34,900 nucleotides of DNA from Komagataeibacter xylinus (GCF_004302915.1 NZ_QQBI01000029.1:1-34900); one strand, 5' to 3'. Counted from the stretch's first letter, positions 24,565 to 34,047 are shown. Translations and numbers: made by a program. Notes: generated by a model not told the origin, from the sequence alone.

Positions 24565-25074
24565 TTATGGCTCCATGTCTGGCAGGGCCGCGGCACAGGC
24601 CACCAGCGCGATCTGGATCATCCTGTGCACGCGCGTGGTGGAAACACCCAGAACGGTTGCGATTTCCTGCAATGTGTAGCCACCGATGCGGTACATCTCG
24701 AACGCGCGGCGGGTGCGTGGCGGCAGGCTGGCCAGGGCATTTGCCACGGTATGCAGTTCCTGCCGGTGCCCGCAATGGGCTTCGGGCGATATGGACCCCG
24801 CACCCGTATCAGCCAGCAGGGTATGATCGATCTCGGTCGGGATCTGCCTGCGTGCGGCACGGAGATGATCCAGCGCCAGATTGCGTATGATCGCGGTCAG
24901 ATACGCAACAGGGTTGAACACGATCCCCTGCCGCCTGACGGATGCGACCTGAACAAATGCATCCTGAACAATATCTTCCGCCTGCGCCGTGCAGCCGACC
25001 ATGGATACGGCGAAGGACACGAAACGCGACCGGTTTGCCAGATAGGTTTCCAGAAGGTGATCGGTCGAGGCCAC
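24565..25074 (-). CDS. fecI: ECF sigma factor, FecI type
   Basis: A 169-residue sigma factor of the iron-responsive ECF group. Region 2 contains AEDIVQDAFVQVAS and NPVAYLTAIIRNLALDHLRA; region 4 contains SLPPRTRRAFEMYRIGGYTLQEIATVLGVSTTRVHRMI. It directs RNA polymerase to the receptor promoter when FecR releases it. A Fur-box-like site lies 63 bases before the start, so iron starvation should set its level. It stands first in the minus-strand order fecI, fecR, receptor. Confidence 0.93.
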   Translation of the reverse strand: MASTDHLLETYLANRSRFVSFAVSMVGCTAQAEDIVQDAFVQVASVRRQGIVFNPVAYLTAIIRNLALDHLRAARRQIPTEIDHTLLADTGAGSISPEAHCGHRQELHTVANALASLPPRTRRAFEMYRIGGYTLQEIATVLGVSTTRVHRMIQIALVACAAALPDMEP

Positions 25075-25136
25075 GGCCTGAAGGTTCCTTGACAGCGTGC
25101 GTCAGCGCCCGGACGGGGCACGCGCCTTCCTTATAT

Positions 25137-25155
25137 GAACATAATAATCATTATC
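25137..25155 (-). promoter_or_regulatory. Fur box upstream of fecI
   Basis: Read on the minus strand, the 19 bases start GATAATGATTAT and agree with the classical Fur consensus GATAATGATAATCATTATC at 15 of 19 positions. The site lies between divergent fecI and the PepSY gene and could serve both. Confidence 0.65.
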
Positions 25156-25310
25156 AATAACAAAATGGCACTGTGATGTTTCGATACAATCCGGATTGTC
25201 GGACATGCCATTCCTCGCCAGTGCGCTTGGGAAAACGGACAGCCAAATATGCGAACGCGTCTTATTTTCTTTTATTGCCTTGCCCTGACGGGCATGCCAA
25301 GCCATGCGTG

Positions 25311-26486
25311 ATGGCTGTCCTGACCCTGAAAACCGTTCGTCCGGCCCTTGTGCGCCTGCACCGATATACGGGGCTGCTCCTGTCGGGCGTGCTGTTCATT
25401 GCAGGGCTTACGGGAAGCATCAGCGTGTTCCGCACGGAAATTGACGCGGCCCTCAATCCCGACCTGTTCCATGCCCCTGCCCCGACACGCCTCCTGCCGG
25501 TTTCAACATTGCTGGCGCGCCTGAAGCTGCAGCGTCCTGAAACACAGGTGACCGCCCTGCTCTACCGCCCTCCTGCGGGGCGTGCGATCGAGGTTTATTC
25601 GTCCGAAACGGTCGCGGGCAGGAAAGATCCGGTTGAAAATGAAATCTTTCTCGACCCCGGCACGGGGCGCATTCAGGGCATGCGCCCGACCGAAGGGTGC
25701 TGCTTGAACCGTCGCGCGCTGATGGCCTTTGTATACCGGGTTCATTATTCCCTCGATATGGGCCAGGCGGGCCTGTGGGTCATGGGTATCTCGGCCATGC
25801 TGTGGTCGATTGACTGCGTGGTCGGCCTTCTCCTGACCTTTCCGTTGCACCAGCCTGCATGGCGGCAGGTGTTCTGGCGGCAATGGCGCAAGACATGGGC
25901 GATTGGCCTGCGGCGTTCTTCCATACGGATCACGTTTGACCTGCATCGGGCCGTCTCGCTGTGGCTATGGGTTGCCCTGCTGGGCATTGCCATAAGCGGG
26001 GTGGCGCTGGCGCTTGAGGATGAGGTGTTCAATCCCGTCATCCGGACCATCCTGCCTACCGCGCCGCCCATGACGGACACACGGCTCCCGGTCCATCCGG
26101 TTACGATTGATCAGGCGGAAGGCCTCGCCGCAGGTTTCGTGCAGGCTCATGGCAGCGGCGAGAGACCGGCCGCAGTGCTGCTGGACCCCGATGGCGGGAC
26201 CGCCATGTTCTACCTTTTCAGCAATCAGGGAACAGAACCCTCCGGGTTGGGCAGTCCCATGGTTACCGTGGATCTGAAAACCGGTCAGATCACGGCAGGT
26301 GACATGCCCGGCCAAGGGGCTGCGGGCAATCTGGTCATGCAGATGCAATTGCCATGGCATAGCGGCAGGATAGCCGGGCCTGGCGGCCGTATTCTCATAT
26401 GCCTGTCGGGTCTGGCCGTGTGCATGCTGGTGGTAACGGGCATCATGATCTGGCAACGAAAGCGGCAGACCCGTCAGGCCAGATAG
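25311..26486 (+). CDS. PepSY-domain membrane protein (PiuB-like, iron-related reductase family)
   Basis: A 391-residue inner-membrane protein of the PepSY-associated transmembrane family. It has membrane segments at about 18-38 (TGLLLSGVLFIAGLTGS), 155-180 (ISAMLWSIDCVVGLLLTF), 215-235 (WLWVALLGIAISGVALAL) and at the C-terminus (ILICLSGLAVCMLVVTGIM), with the PepSY-like parts in the two periplasmic loops. The conserved histidines in RLHRYTG and DLHRAVS are likely heme ligands. Relatives near siderophore receptors are thought to reduce or release iron from imported siderophores. The ATG at 25311 was chosen because the membrane segment follows directly; the open frame runs back to 25173 without good features. 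Divergent from fecI. Confidence 0.82.
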   Translation: MAVLTLKTVRPALVRLHRYTGLLLSGVLFIAGLTGSISVFRTEIDAALNPDLFHAPAPTRLLPVSTLLARLKLQRPETQVTALLYRPPAGRAIEVYSSETVAGRKDPVENEIFLDPGTGRIQGMRPTEGCCLNRRALMAFVYRVHYSLDMGQAGLWVMGISAMLWSIDCVVGLLLTFPLHQPAWRQVFWRQWRKTWAIGLRRSSIRITFDLHRAVSLWLWVALLGIAISGVALALEDEVFNPVIRTILPTAPPMTDTRLPVHPVTIDQAEGLAAGFVQAHGSGERPAAVLLDPDGGTAMFYLFSNQGTEPSGLGSPMVTVDLKTGQITAGDMPGQGAAGNLVMQMQLPWHSGRIAGPGGRILICLSGLAVCMLVVTGIMIWQRKRQTRQAR

Positions 26487-26544
26487 CCCGACAGGCTGCT
26501 ACAGGAAGCTGAAAAGCCAGAATGGTGGTATTCGGGTGCCAGTG

Positions 26545-26865
26545 TCATCTCAGCACGGTCACGTCTGCCGCATCATGCGGTAGAGCCATGCCGTAGGCTT
26601 CGCTGTAGCGCGAGGCAAATGCTTCCCGCTCCAGCCGCTCGCAATAATCAAGATACCGGATCAACGCCCGCTCGGCGCGCATCGTGCGCCCATAGAGCCG
26701 TTTGTAATGCTGCCATAGCATCATGACATTGACCGACCAGGCATCATAGGCATGTGTTGCAACCCGGTTGCGGATCGCTGGGGGAAGAGCATCGAAGGCT
26801 GCCCAGTCATCACCCGCATAGCGCCGCCACATCTCGTGCCGCAGGGTCCGCTCGTTATCTGCCAT
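26545..26865 (-). CDS. Small conserved hypothetical protein
   Basis: A 106-residue, charged, mainly helical cytoplasmic protein without signal or membrane segment. It shows a pattern I associate with a short uncharacterised family of acetic acid bacteria and relatives: [46 protein letters not shown] and a terminal [12 protein letters not shown]. The ATG at 26865 is preferred to the GTG at 26883. No catalytic motif can be named. It sits directly behind the CobW-family stump, with which it may once have shared an operon under the Zur-like site at 27016. Confidence 0.6.
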   Translation of the reverse strand: MADNERTLRHEMWRRYAGDDWAAFDALPPAIRNRVATHAYDAWSVNVMMLWQHYKRLYGRTMRAERALIRYLDYCERLEREAFASRYSEAYGMALPHDAADVTVLR

Positions 26866-26968
26866 CGCCTTTGCGGCCCTCACGATTATTGAGCACAGGG
26901 TTGAGGAGCGTCGTCATTCCTGCTCCCAGAAAGCCGGAAAGAACCGTTACCGGAAGCCTTTCGTGCAT
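26855..26968 (-). pseudogene. CobW-family GTPase (G3E, zinc chaperone type), N-terminal stump
   Basis: A 37-codon frame (too short for usual gene calling) reads [17 protein letters not shown], then [15 protein letters not shown]. This is the unmistakable N-terminus of CobW/ZigA-type GTPases ([28 protein letters not shown]). The Walker A lysine is replaced by methionine (GAGMTT) and a proline replaces the usual histidine of LLNHVL. After five further residues the frame stops and runs into the start of the next gene, so about 90% of the protein has been deleted. CobW proteins of this subgroup deliver zinc under zinc starvation. Confidence 0.8.
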
Positions 26969-27015
26969 GATGGACACCCTTCATTCGGTTATGATCCGCC
27001 AAACTTATATGAAAC

Positions 27016-27028
27016 GTTATAATATAAC
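27016..27028. promoter_or_regulatory. Zur-box-like palindrome
   Basis: GTTATAATATAAC is a perfect 13-base palindrome. It matches the core of the proteobacterial Zur operator (GTTATAnTATAAC), the site used by the zinc uptake repressor. It lies 48 bases before the start of the CobW-family stump on the minus strand, exactly where a zinc-starvation gene would be controlled. Confidence 0.65.
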
Positions 27029-27247
27029 AATCCCTGCAGGATTTCGAACGGGGAAAGATATCTTGCAGGATACGGCGTTATGGAATGCCTGTGGTCCGCG
27101 CGTGTTCGCTGCCCCTCCCGCCCGCACAATTGCGTGCACACAAGGCGCCGCAAAACAGGATCGACGCGCAAAGCGTTATCATGGGGCAGTGGGCTTTCCA
27201 TGGCTGGACACGCCCCGGCACCTCAACACGAAGGACTGGATTGGCAG

Positions 27248-28876
27248 ATGGATGTCGTCATTGGTGTCGATGTGGGGACAGGCAGCGCACGCGCAGGCGT
27301 TTTTACGCTGGATGGCCACAAGCTGGGCGCAGGCAGCACGCCAACCCGCACGTGGCAGCCACGCGCTGATTACATGCAGCAGTCCACCGCTGATATATGG
27401 CGTGCGGTATGTAACAGCGTTGCCATCGCCATGCCCATGGCGCGGGATGCGGCCGGGGAAGCGCTGGATGTGCGTGGTATCGGGTTTGACGCGACCTGTT
27501 CGCTGGTGGTGGCTGGCCCTGATGGCCAGGCGCTGTCCATTGATCCTGACGGTGCGCCGGAGCAGGACGTGATCCTGTGGATGGATCACCGCGCCATGGC
27601 CGAGGCCGCCGAGATCAATGCGGGCCATCATGACGTGCTGCGTTACGTGGGCGGCGTGATTTCACCCGAGATGGAAACACCAAAGCTGCTATGGCTCAAA
27701 CGCCATCTGCCCGATGTGTTCGCGCGCGCCGCCCTTTTCCTTGACCTGCCGGATTACCTGACCTGGCGCGCAACCGGGGCCAGTTCGCGCTCGCGCTGTT
27801 CAACCGTGTGCAAATGGACCTACCTTGCCCATGAAAACCGCTGGGATGAAACCTATTTCCGTTCCATAGGCCTTGGCGCGCTGGCTGACGAAGGGTTCCG
27901 CCGCATCGGCACGGACATCAAGGCCCTGGGCGAACGTGTCGGGCATGGACTGGATATGCGGGCCGCCACGGAACTTGGCCTGCCGGCGGGCACCCCGGTC
28001 GCGGTATCCGCCATTGATGCGCATGCGGGCGGCATTGGCGTGATGGGAGGCGCGACGGATAACGAGCCACCTGCATTCAACCAGCGGCTGGCATTGATTG
28101 GCGGCACGTCGAGCTGCCATATGGCAGTCTCTCCCCTGCCCCGCTTTGTGCCCGGCGTCTGGGGCCCCTACCGTGATGCCATGCTGCCTGACATGTGGCT
28201 GAATGAAGCAGGCCAGTCGGCCACGGGCAGCCTGATCGACTTTATCATCGCCACCCATCCCGCCGCACCGGCGTTACGCCAGCAGGCTGAAAGCGAAGGC
28301 AGGACGGTCTATCAGGTCCTCAACGACCTGCTTGCAAAAACCGAAGGCGACCGACCCGCAGGGACGCTGACGCAAAACCTGCACGTCATGCCCGATTTCC
28401 ATGGCAACCGCTCCCCCCATGCCGATCCGACCCTGCGTGGCATGGTCAGCGGGCTTGCGCTCAGCGCCACGGTGCATGATCTGGCATTACTGTACCTGGC
28501 GACAGTACAGGCACTGGCCTATGGCACACGTGATATCGTAACGGCGCTGGACAGGCAGGGCTATGCAATCGATACGATCGTTGCAACCGGCGGGGGAACG
28601 AAAAACCCCGTTTTCGTGCGTGAACACGCCAATGCCACCGGCTGTCGTATCCTGCTGCCCGAAGAGCCTGATTCCGTGCTGCTTGGCAGTGCGATACTGG
28701 GTGCGGTGGCGGCGGGCGCATATCCCTCGATCCGGGCGGCCATGACCAACATGACGCGCATACGGGCGCAGATACGGCCCTGTGCCGGGAGTGCCGCTTT
28801 CCATGCCAGGAAATTCGAGGTCTTTACCCAGATGTATGCTGACCAGATCCGTTACAGGCAGATCATGAATAAATAA
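27248..28876 (+). CDS. FGGY-family pentulose kinase (probable D-ribulokinase)
   Basis: A 542-residue sugar kinase. The N-terminal phosphate loop is [34 protein letters not shown] and [17 protein letters not shown] match the ribulokinase-like branch (pentulose kinases) of FGGY. The ATP-site motifs are [10 protein letters not shown] and [12 protein letters not shown]. It would phosphorylate a ketopentose such as D-ribulose in the cytoplasm. The start at 27248 puts the kinase fold at residue 3; frames opening at 27080 or 27200 add unlikely residues. The transporter genes follow after 117 bases. Together with the polyol dehydrogenase at 33250 and rpiA, this suggests polyol to ketopentose to ketopentose-5-phosphate. 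Sugar specificity is inferred. Confidence 0.85.
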   Translation: MDVVIGVDVGTGSARAGVFTLDGHKLGAGSTPTRTWQPRADYMQQSTADIWRAVCNSVAIAMPMARDAAGEALDVRGIGFDATCSLVVAGPDGQALSIDPDGAPEQDVILWMDHRAMAEAAEINAGHHDVLRYVGGVISPEMETPKLLWLKRHLPDVFARAALFLDLPDYLTWRATGASSRSRCSTVCKWTYLAHENRWDETYFRSIGLGALADEGFRRIGTDIKALGERVGHGLDMRAATELGLPAGTPVAVSAIDAHAGGIGVMGGATDNEPPAFNQRLALIGGTSSCHMAVSPLPRFVPGVWGPYRDAMLPDMWLNEAGQSATGSLIDFIIATHPAAPALRQQAESEGRTVYQVLNDLLAKTEGDRPAGTLTQNLHVMPDFHGNRSPHADPTLRGMVSGLALSATVHDLALLYLATVQALAYGTRDIVTALDRQGYAIDTIVATGGGTKNPVFVREHANATGCRILLPEEPDSVLLGSAILGAVAAGAYPSIRAAMTNMTRIRAQIRPCAGSAAFHARKFEVFTQMYADQIRYRQIMNK

Positions 28877-28925
28877 GACAGGCATCATGGGAACCGGAAG
28901 GTTTCCGTTGCGCTTTACAGGAAAA

Positions 28926-28939
28926 CCCGGAGCACCGGG
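28926..28939 (+). terminator. Weak hairpin between kinase and transporter genes
   Basis: CCCGG and CCGGG with loop AGCA, flanked by AAAA before and CTTT after. It may lower read-through from the kinase gene or protect the transporter mRNA. Too short to be sure. Confidence 0.3.
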
Positions 28940-28993
28940 CTTTCAGGCCAGATACCGCAAATAAACCGTAATAAAACAATAAAGGGTATTGTA

Positions 28994-30307
28994 ATGGCGA
29001 CTTCCAGGATCCTGGCCTGCATTACTGCTGCCGGCATGCTGCTGGCCGGTGGCGCGCAGGCGGCCGGTACGCTGACAATCGCTACGGTCAATAATGGTGA
29101 CATGATCATCATGAAACAGCTGTCAGGTGAGTTCGAAAAAGCCCATCCCGATATTCACCTGAACTGGGTCACGCTGGAGGAGAATGTCCTGCGCCAGCGC
29201 GTAACGACCGATATCGCAACCCATGCCGGGCAGTTCGATATCCTGACCATTGGCAATTACGAAGTGCCAATCTGGGCAAGGCAGGGCTGGCTGGCTGAAC
29301 TTCACCCCGGCCCTGATTATGATGTGAATGACATCGTGCCTTCCGTGCGCGCCGGGCTGAGTGTGGACTCCAGACTGTATGCCCTGCCGTTCTACGCGGA
29401 AAGTGTCATGACGTATTACCGGACCGACCTTTTCCAAAAGGCCGGGCTGACCATGCCGCAGCACCCCACCTATGACCAGATCCGCACCTATGCCGACAAA
29501 ATCACGGATAGCGGCAGCCAGACCTATGGCCTGTGCCTGCGTGGCAAACCGGGCTGGGGCGAAAACATGGCCTACGTCACCTCGCTGGTGAATACGTTTG
29601 GCGGGCAGTGGTTTGGCGAAGGCTGGAAGCCGATGCTGGATACCCCCGAATGGAAGGCGGCGCTGAAGTGGTATGTATCGGCCATGAAGGCCGACGGGCC
29701 ACCCGGCGCCACGTCAAACGGATTTAATGAAAACCTGGCCCTGTTCGCCAGTGGCCATTGCGGCATATGGGTGGATTCAACCATTGCGGGCGGCCTGCTG
29801 TTTGATCCCAAACAGTCGCATGTGGCGGACAGGGTCGGCTTTGCCGCCGCCCCCACCGGTCCGTATGGCAAGGGACCGACATGGCTGTGGAGCTGGAACC
29901 TCGCCATTCCCGCATCATCAAGGCATGCGGATGATGCGCGCCTCTTCATAGAATGGGCGACATCCAGGGCCTATGTCCAGCTTGTGGCGCAGCATGAAGG
30001 CTGGGTGGCGGTGCCAGCAGGGACCCGCGTGTCCACCTATGACAACCCCGATTACCAGAAGGCGGCTCCGTTCGCCACGTTCGTCCATGCCGCCATCGAC
30101 ACGGCCGACCCCAATGGCCAGACAAAACAGCCACGCCCGTATGGTGGCGCGCAGTTTGTCGGCATTGCCCCCTTCCAGGCCATCGGCACCCAGGTTGGCC
30201 AGAGCGTTGCGGCAACGCTGTCGGGCCAGATGACGGTCGAGCAGGCGCTGGGGGCGGCACAGGCCGCCGTCTGTCGCACCATGCGCCAGTCCGGCTACCT
30301 GCATTGA
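28994..30307 (+). CDS. Polyol/sugar ABC transporter substrate-binding protein (SmoE type)
   Basis: A 437-residue periplasmic binding protein with a Sec signal cleaved near A-Q-A-A-G (residue 23). The family-1 fold shows LTIATVNNGDMIIMKQLS, FEKAHPDIHLNWVTLEENVLRQ, GQFDILTIGNYEVPIWA and YALPFYAESVMTYYR, a set known from sorbitol/mannitol binders of the SmoE/MtlE group. It captures the polyol and passes it to the two permeases. It is the first gene of the transporter run; the permease follows ten bases after its stop. Confidence 0.88.
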   Translation: MATSRILACITAAGMLLAGGAQAAGTLTIATVNNGDMIIMKQLSGEFEKAHPDIHLNWVTLEENVLRQRVTTDIATHAGQFDILTIGNYEVPIWARQGWLAELHPGPDYDVNDIVPSVRAGLSVDSRLYALPFYAESVMTYYRTDLFQKAGLTMPQHPTYDQIRTYADKITDSGSQTYGLCLRGKPGWGENMAYVTSLVNTFGGQWFGEGWKPMLDTPEWKAALKWYVSAMKADGPPGATSNGFNENLALFASGHCGIWVDSTIAGGLLFDPKQSHVADRVGFAAAPTGPYGKGPTWLWSWNLAIPASSRHADDARLFIEWATSRAYVQLVAQHEGWVAVPAGTRVSTYDNPDYQKAAPFATFVHAAIDTADPNGQTKQPRPYGGAQFVGIAPFQAIGTQVGQSVAATLSGQMTVEQALGAAQAAVCRTMRQSGYLH

Positions 30308-30317
30308 GGAGGTGAAG

Positions 30318-31238
30318 ATGGACAAAGTGGCAGGACATCCCCCCGTCATGGCCAGCCCCGCTGGCAGCGCGGCCCGCAGCCGGGGCCTGCAGGGCTTCGT
30401 GCTGCAATCCCCCGCAATCATGCTGCTGCTGGCATGGTCAGTAGTGCCGCTGCTCATGACGCTGTGGTATTCCGTGCGCAATTACAACCTGGTGGACCCG
30501 ACCCAACAGGGTTTTGCAGGCATCAGCAATTACTGGTACCTGCTGACCGATCCGGATTTCATGACATCGCTGGAGAACACGGCCATTCTGGTTGGCGGCG
30601 TGCTGGCCATATCGGTGGGGCTGGGGACATTGCTGGCGGTCCTGTATAACGAGGAGTTCGCAGGGCGCGGCATTGCCCGCATCCTGGTCATCTCGCCATT
30701 CTTCATCATGCCCACGGTTGCCGCCCTGCTGTGGAAGAACCTTATGCTGCACCCGATCTATGGCGTGTATTCCGCCATGATGCGGGCCGTGGGCCTGACA
30801 CCGGTCGACTGGCTGTCACGCTACCCGCTGGCAACGCTGGTGATGATCGTGGCATGGGAATGGCTGCCCTTTGCGGTCCTGATCCTGCTGACCGCCATCC
30901 AGTCGCTTGATACGGAACAGAAGGAAGCCGCGCGCATGGATGGCGCAGGCATGGTGGCGCAGTTCATCAACATCACCCTGCCCCACCTGTCGCGTGCGAT
31001 TACTGTCGTGATCATGATCGAGACCATTTTCCTGCTGACCATATTTGCCGAAATCTCGGTCACGACGGCGGGTGGGCCGGGTGTCGCCTCCACCAACCTG
31101 GCGTTTCTCATCTATTCACGCGCCCTGCTGCAGTTTGATGTGGGCGGGGCCTCGGCCGGTGGCGTCGTGGCCATTGTCGTCGCGAATATCGTGGCCGCCT
31201 TCCTGCTGCGCGCCGTGGCCCGCAATCTGGAGACCTGA
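30318..31238 (+). CDS. Polyol ABC transporter permease (MalF/SmoF type)
   Basis: A 306-residue inner-membrane permease with six hydrophobic segments and an EAA loop (EQKEAARMDGAGMVAQFINITLP). PAIMLLLAWSVVPLLMTLWYS opens the membrane part and AEISVTTAGGPGVASTNLAFLIY is typical of polyol permeases. The ATG at 30318 was chosen: GAGGAG lies six bases ahead, whereas the GTG at 30312 touches it. The second permease starts one base after the stop. Confidence 0.9.
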   Translation: MDKVAGHPPVMASPAGSAARSRGLQGFVLQSPAIMLLLAWSVVPLLMTLWYSVRNYNLVDPTQQGFAGISNYWYLLTDPDFMTSLENTAILVGGVLAISVGLGTLLAVLYNEEFAGRGIARILVISPFFIMPTVAALLWKNLMLHPIYGVYSAMMRAVGLTPVDWLSRYPLATLVMIVAWEWLPFAVLILLTAIQSLDTEQKEAARMDGAGMVAQFINITLPHLSRAITVVIMIETIFLLTIFAEISVTTAGGPGVASTNLAFLIYSRALLQFDVGGASAGGVVAIVVANIVAAFLLRAVARNLET

Positions 31239-31239
31239 C

Positions 31240-32067
31240 ATGGCAAGAACCAGCACGCGCCTGCGCCATGCCACGATCACCCTTCTGGCCTGGAGCATAG
31301 CATTATGGATGTTCTTCCCCATCCTGTGGATGTTCCTGACGGGCTTCAAGAGCGAGCCTGACGCCATATCCACACCGCCGCATTTCTTCTTCAACCCCAC
31401 GCTTTCAAGTTATCAGGATGTATTCGCGCGGGAGAACTACTGGCATTTCGCTGCCAACAGCGTCGTGATTTCGCTCATGGCAACCGTGGTGGCCCTGCTT
31501 GTGTCCATTCCCGCCGCCTATGCCATGGCGTTCCTGCCGGGGCCGCGGACACGCATGACCCTGTTATGGATGCTGTCCACCCGCATGCTGCCTTCGGTCG
31601 GGGTGCTGGTGCCGATTTACCTGCTGGCCCGCGCCACCGGCCTGCTGGACAGCCGGACAGGGCTGGTCGTGATATACATGCTGACCAACCTGCCCATTAC
31701 GGTATGGATGCTTTATACTTTCTTCAGGGAAGTGCCGGTCCCCATACTGGAGGCCGGGCGCATGGACGGGGCGACACGCTGGCAGGAAGTAACACAGGTG
31801 CTTCTGCCGCTGGCGCTGCCGGGCATTGCTTCGACCGGACTGCTTTCCCTGATCCTGTGCTGGAATGAAACATTCTGGTCACTGAACCTCACCTCATCCG
31901 TTGCAGCGCCGCTGACAACATTCATTGCATCCTTCTCCTCACCCGAGGGGCTGTTTTTCGCCAAGCTGTCAGCCGCCTCCACGCTGGCGGTGGCCCCCAT
32001 CATGGTCTTTGGCTGGGCCAGCCAGAAGCAGCTTGTGCGTGGCCTGACATTCGGGGCGGTGAAATAG
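31240..32067 (+). CDS. Polyol ABC transporter permease (MalG/SmoG type)
   Basis: A 275-residue permease. MFFPILWMFLTGFKSEPDAI at the start and the EAA loop (PILEAGRMDGATRWQEVTQVLLP) identify the MalG-type partner. The stop of the first permease and this ATG are separated by a single base (TGA-C-ATG), so translation is coupled. The much longer open frame from 31045 lies inside the previous gene and is ignored. The ATPase gene follows after 42 bases. Confidence 0.9.
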   Translation: MARTSTRLRHATITLLAWSIALWMFFPILWMFLTGFKSEPDAISTPPHFFFNPTLSSYQDVFARENYWHFAANSVVISLMATVVALLVSIPAAYAMAFLPGPRTRMTLLWMLSTRMLPSVGVLVPIYLLARATGLLDSRTGLVVIYMLTNLPITVWMLYTFFREVPVPILEAGRMDGATRWQEVTQVLLPLALPGIASTGLLSLILCWNETFWSLNLTSSVAAPLTTFIASFSSPEGLFFAKLSAASTLAVAPIMVFGWASQKQLVRGLTFGAVK

Positions 32068-32109
32068 AACCGGGGCGAGCAGCCCGCGCGGTAGCAACAG
32101 GAACATACC

Positions 32110-33219
32110 ATGGCGACAGTAGAACTGCGTAACCTGCGCAAGACCTACCTGCATGAGGAAATCATCAAGGGTGTCTCGCTTGCCATTGCCGAGCGGGAAT
32201 TCGTCGTCTTTGTCGGCCCTTCAGGGTGTGGCAAATCCACCCTGCTGCGCATGATCGCGGGGCTGGAGGACATAAGCGCTGGCGACCTGCTGATTGACGG
32301 GCAACGGGTGAACGACACCGAACCCGCACGGCGCGGGCTGGCGATGGTCTTCCAGTCCTATGCGCTGTATCCGCACATGAATGTCTACCGCAACATGGAG
32401 TTCTCGCTGCGGCTTGCCGGCATGCCTGAAGCCGAGCGGCGGCAGCGTATCGGTGATGTGGCGCGCATCCTCCAGCTTGAGCCCTATCTGGATCACAGGC
32501 CGGGCCAGCTTTCGGGTGGCCAGCGGCAGCGCGTGGCGATCGGGCGCGCGATCGTGCGTAACCCCAGGGTCTTTTTGTTCGATGAACCGCTCTCCAATCT
32601 CGATGCCGCACTGCGTGGGCAGATGCGCGTGGAACTGGCCAGCCTGCACCGGCGGCTTGGCGCAACGACCATCTATGTAACGCATGACCAGGTGGAAGCC
32701 ATGACCATGGCCGACAGGATCGTGGTCCTCAACAAGGGTGTGGTGGAGCAGATCGGCACCCCGCTGGAACTCTATCACCGGCCAGGCAACCTGTTTGTCG
32801 CACGTTTCATGGGCTCCCCTCCCATGAACCTGCTGCCCGCCACCATCAGCGCCCCTGCCCCTGAGGGGAGCGTGCAGGTACGCACGGGAACGTTCAGCGT
32901 GTCCATCCCCACGCAACAGGCCGGGCTGGAGGCCGGTGCGCCTGCCACGCTGGGCGTCCGGCCCGAACATATCCGTATTGACCCGCAAGGGGCGGTGCAC
33001 GGCATGGTCGAGGTCAGCGAGCGGCTGGGGGCAATCACGCTTTTGCATGTGCGCCTGCCTGATGGACAGATGATTGTCGTGCAGACGGGCGGGGACAATA
33101 TCGATTGTGCCGATACGCCCATAAGCATGACGTTTGAGGAAGAACACTGCCATCTGTTTGATGCAGGCGGTATGGCGCTGGCCCGCAGCACGGAGCATCC
33201 GCTGCTTGCGGGCGCATGA
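32110..33219 (+). CDS. Polyol ABC transporter ATPase (MalK/SmoK type)
   Basis: A 369-residue ATPase. Walker A is GPSGCGKST (36-44), then VFQSYALYPHMNVYRNMEF (Q-loop), LSGGQRQRVAIGRA, Walker B VFLFDEPLSNLDAALR and switch THDQVEAMTMADRI. The regulatory C-terminus has FMGSPPMNLLPA and TLGVRPEHIRI (MalK/UgpC type). It powers the two permeases before it. The dehydrogenase gene follows after 30 bases. Confidence 0.92.
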   Translation: MATVELRNLRKTYLHEEIIKGVSLAIAEREFVVFVGPSGCGKSTLLRMIAGLEDISAGDLLIDGQRVNDTEPARRGLAMVFQSYALYPHMNVYRNMEFSLRLAGMPEAERRQRIGDVARILQLEPYLDHRPGQLSGGQRQRVAIGRAIVRNPRVFLFDEPLSNLDAALRGQMRVELASLHRRLGATTIYVTHDQVEAMTMADRIVVLNKGVVEQIGTPLELYHRPGNLFVARFMGSPPMNLLPATISAPAPEGSVQVRTGTFSVSIPTQQAGLEAGAPATLGVRPEHIRIDPQGAVHGMVEVSERLGAITLLHVRLPDGQMIVVQTGGDNIDCADTPISMTFEEEHCHLFDAGGMALARSTEHPLLAGA

Positions 33220-33249
33220 AAACGGCTTTCCTGTTCAGGATATAGGCAT

Positions 33250-34023
33250 ATGTATACGGAAAAACTCCGTCTTGACGGACGTGTCGCGGTTGTTACCGGC
33301 GGTGCGCAGAATATTGGTCTGGCCTGCGTTACGGCGCTGGCGGAATTCGGCGCCCGCGTCATTATTGCAGATCGTGATACGGAACTTGCGGCACGTGCCG
33401 TGGCCGAACTGGCCGGGCATGGGCTCAATGTATCGGCCATGGCGCTTGACGTAACCGATACGGCACAGGTGGATGCCTGCGCCGCGCGCATCGGGTCCGG
33501 GGAAGGCCGTGTCGATATCCTGGTCTGCAGTGCCGGAATCTGCATTTCCGAAGTCCGGGCCGAAAACATGACGGATGCCCAGTGGCTGAAGCAGGTTGAT
33601 ATCAACCTTAACGGAATTTTTCGCTGCTGCCGGACATTCGGCCGCATCATGCTCGAGCAGGGGCATGGCACGATCGTGAATATCGGATCCATGTCGGGCC
33701 AGATCGTCAACCGCCCGCAGGAACAGGCGGCCTATAACGCATCAAAGGCAGGCGTGCACCAGTATACACGCTCACTGGCGGCAGAATGGGCCACGCGTGG
33801 GATAAGGGTAAACGCGGTGGCCCCCACCTATATCGAGACGACCCTGACCCGCTTTGGCATGGAAAATCCGCGCCTGTATGCCGCATGGCTGGATGGCACG
33901 CCCATGCACCGCGTAGGCCAGCCAGACGAGGTTGCCTCGGTCGTGCAGTTTCTGGCATCGGACGCAGCCAGCCTGATGACCGGGGCAATCGTCAATGTCG
34001 ATGCCGGATTTACCGTGTGGTAA
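33250..34023 (+). CDS. Short-chain dehydrogenase, polyol (galactitol/ribitol-type) dehydrogenase
   Basis: A 257-residue SDR. The nucleotide loop is TGGAQNIG (16-23), and an aspartate after the second strand (IIADRD) points to NAD(H). CSAG stands at 93-96 in place of NNAG, the catalytic serine lies in IGSMSG and the Tyr/Lys pair in Y162-NAS-K166. The run SMSGQIVNRPQEQAAYNASK and the final AIVNVDAGFTVW recall galactitol and other polyol 2-dehydrogenases. It would oxidise the imported polyol to a ketose, the substrate of the kinase encoded at 27248. It is last in the polyol operon and a hairpin follows. The exact polyol cannot be read from sequence. Confidence 0.85.
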   Translation: MYTEKLRLDGRVAVVTGGAQNIGLACVTALAEFGARVIIADRDTELAARAVAELAGHGLNVSAMALDVTDTAQVDACAARIGSGEGRVDILVCSAGICISEVRAENMTDAQWLKQVDINLNGIFRCCRTFGRIMLEQGHGTIVNIGSMSGQIVNRPQEQAAYNASKAGVHQYTRSLAAEWATRGIRVNAVAPTYIETTLTRFGMENPRLYAAWLDGTPMHRVGQPDEVASVVQFLASDAASLMTGAIVNVDAGFTVW

Positions 34024-34047
34024 ATTACCAGTAGCCTCGTGGGTGAA

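Noticed and set aside
26754-27572. A 272-codon plus-strand frame upstream of and overlapping the kinase gene
   Set aside because: It is antisense to the small conserved gene and CobW stump and out of frame with the kinase; composition is that of a shadow frame.
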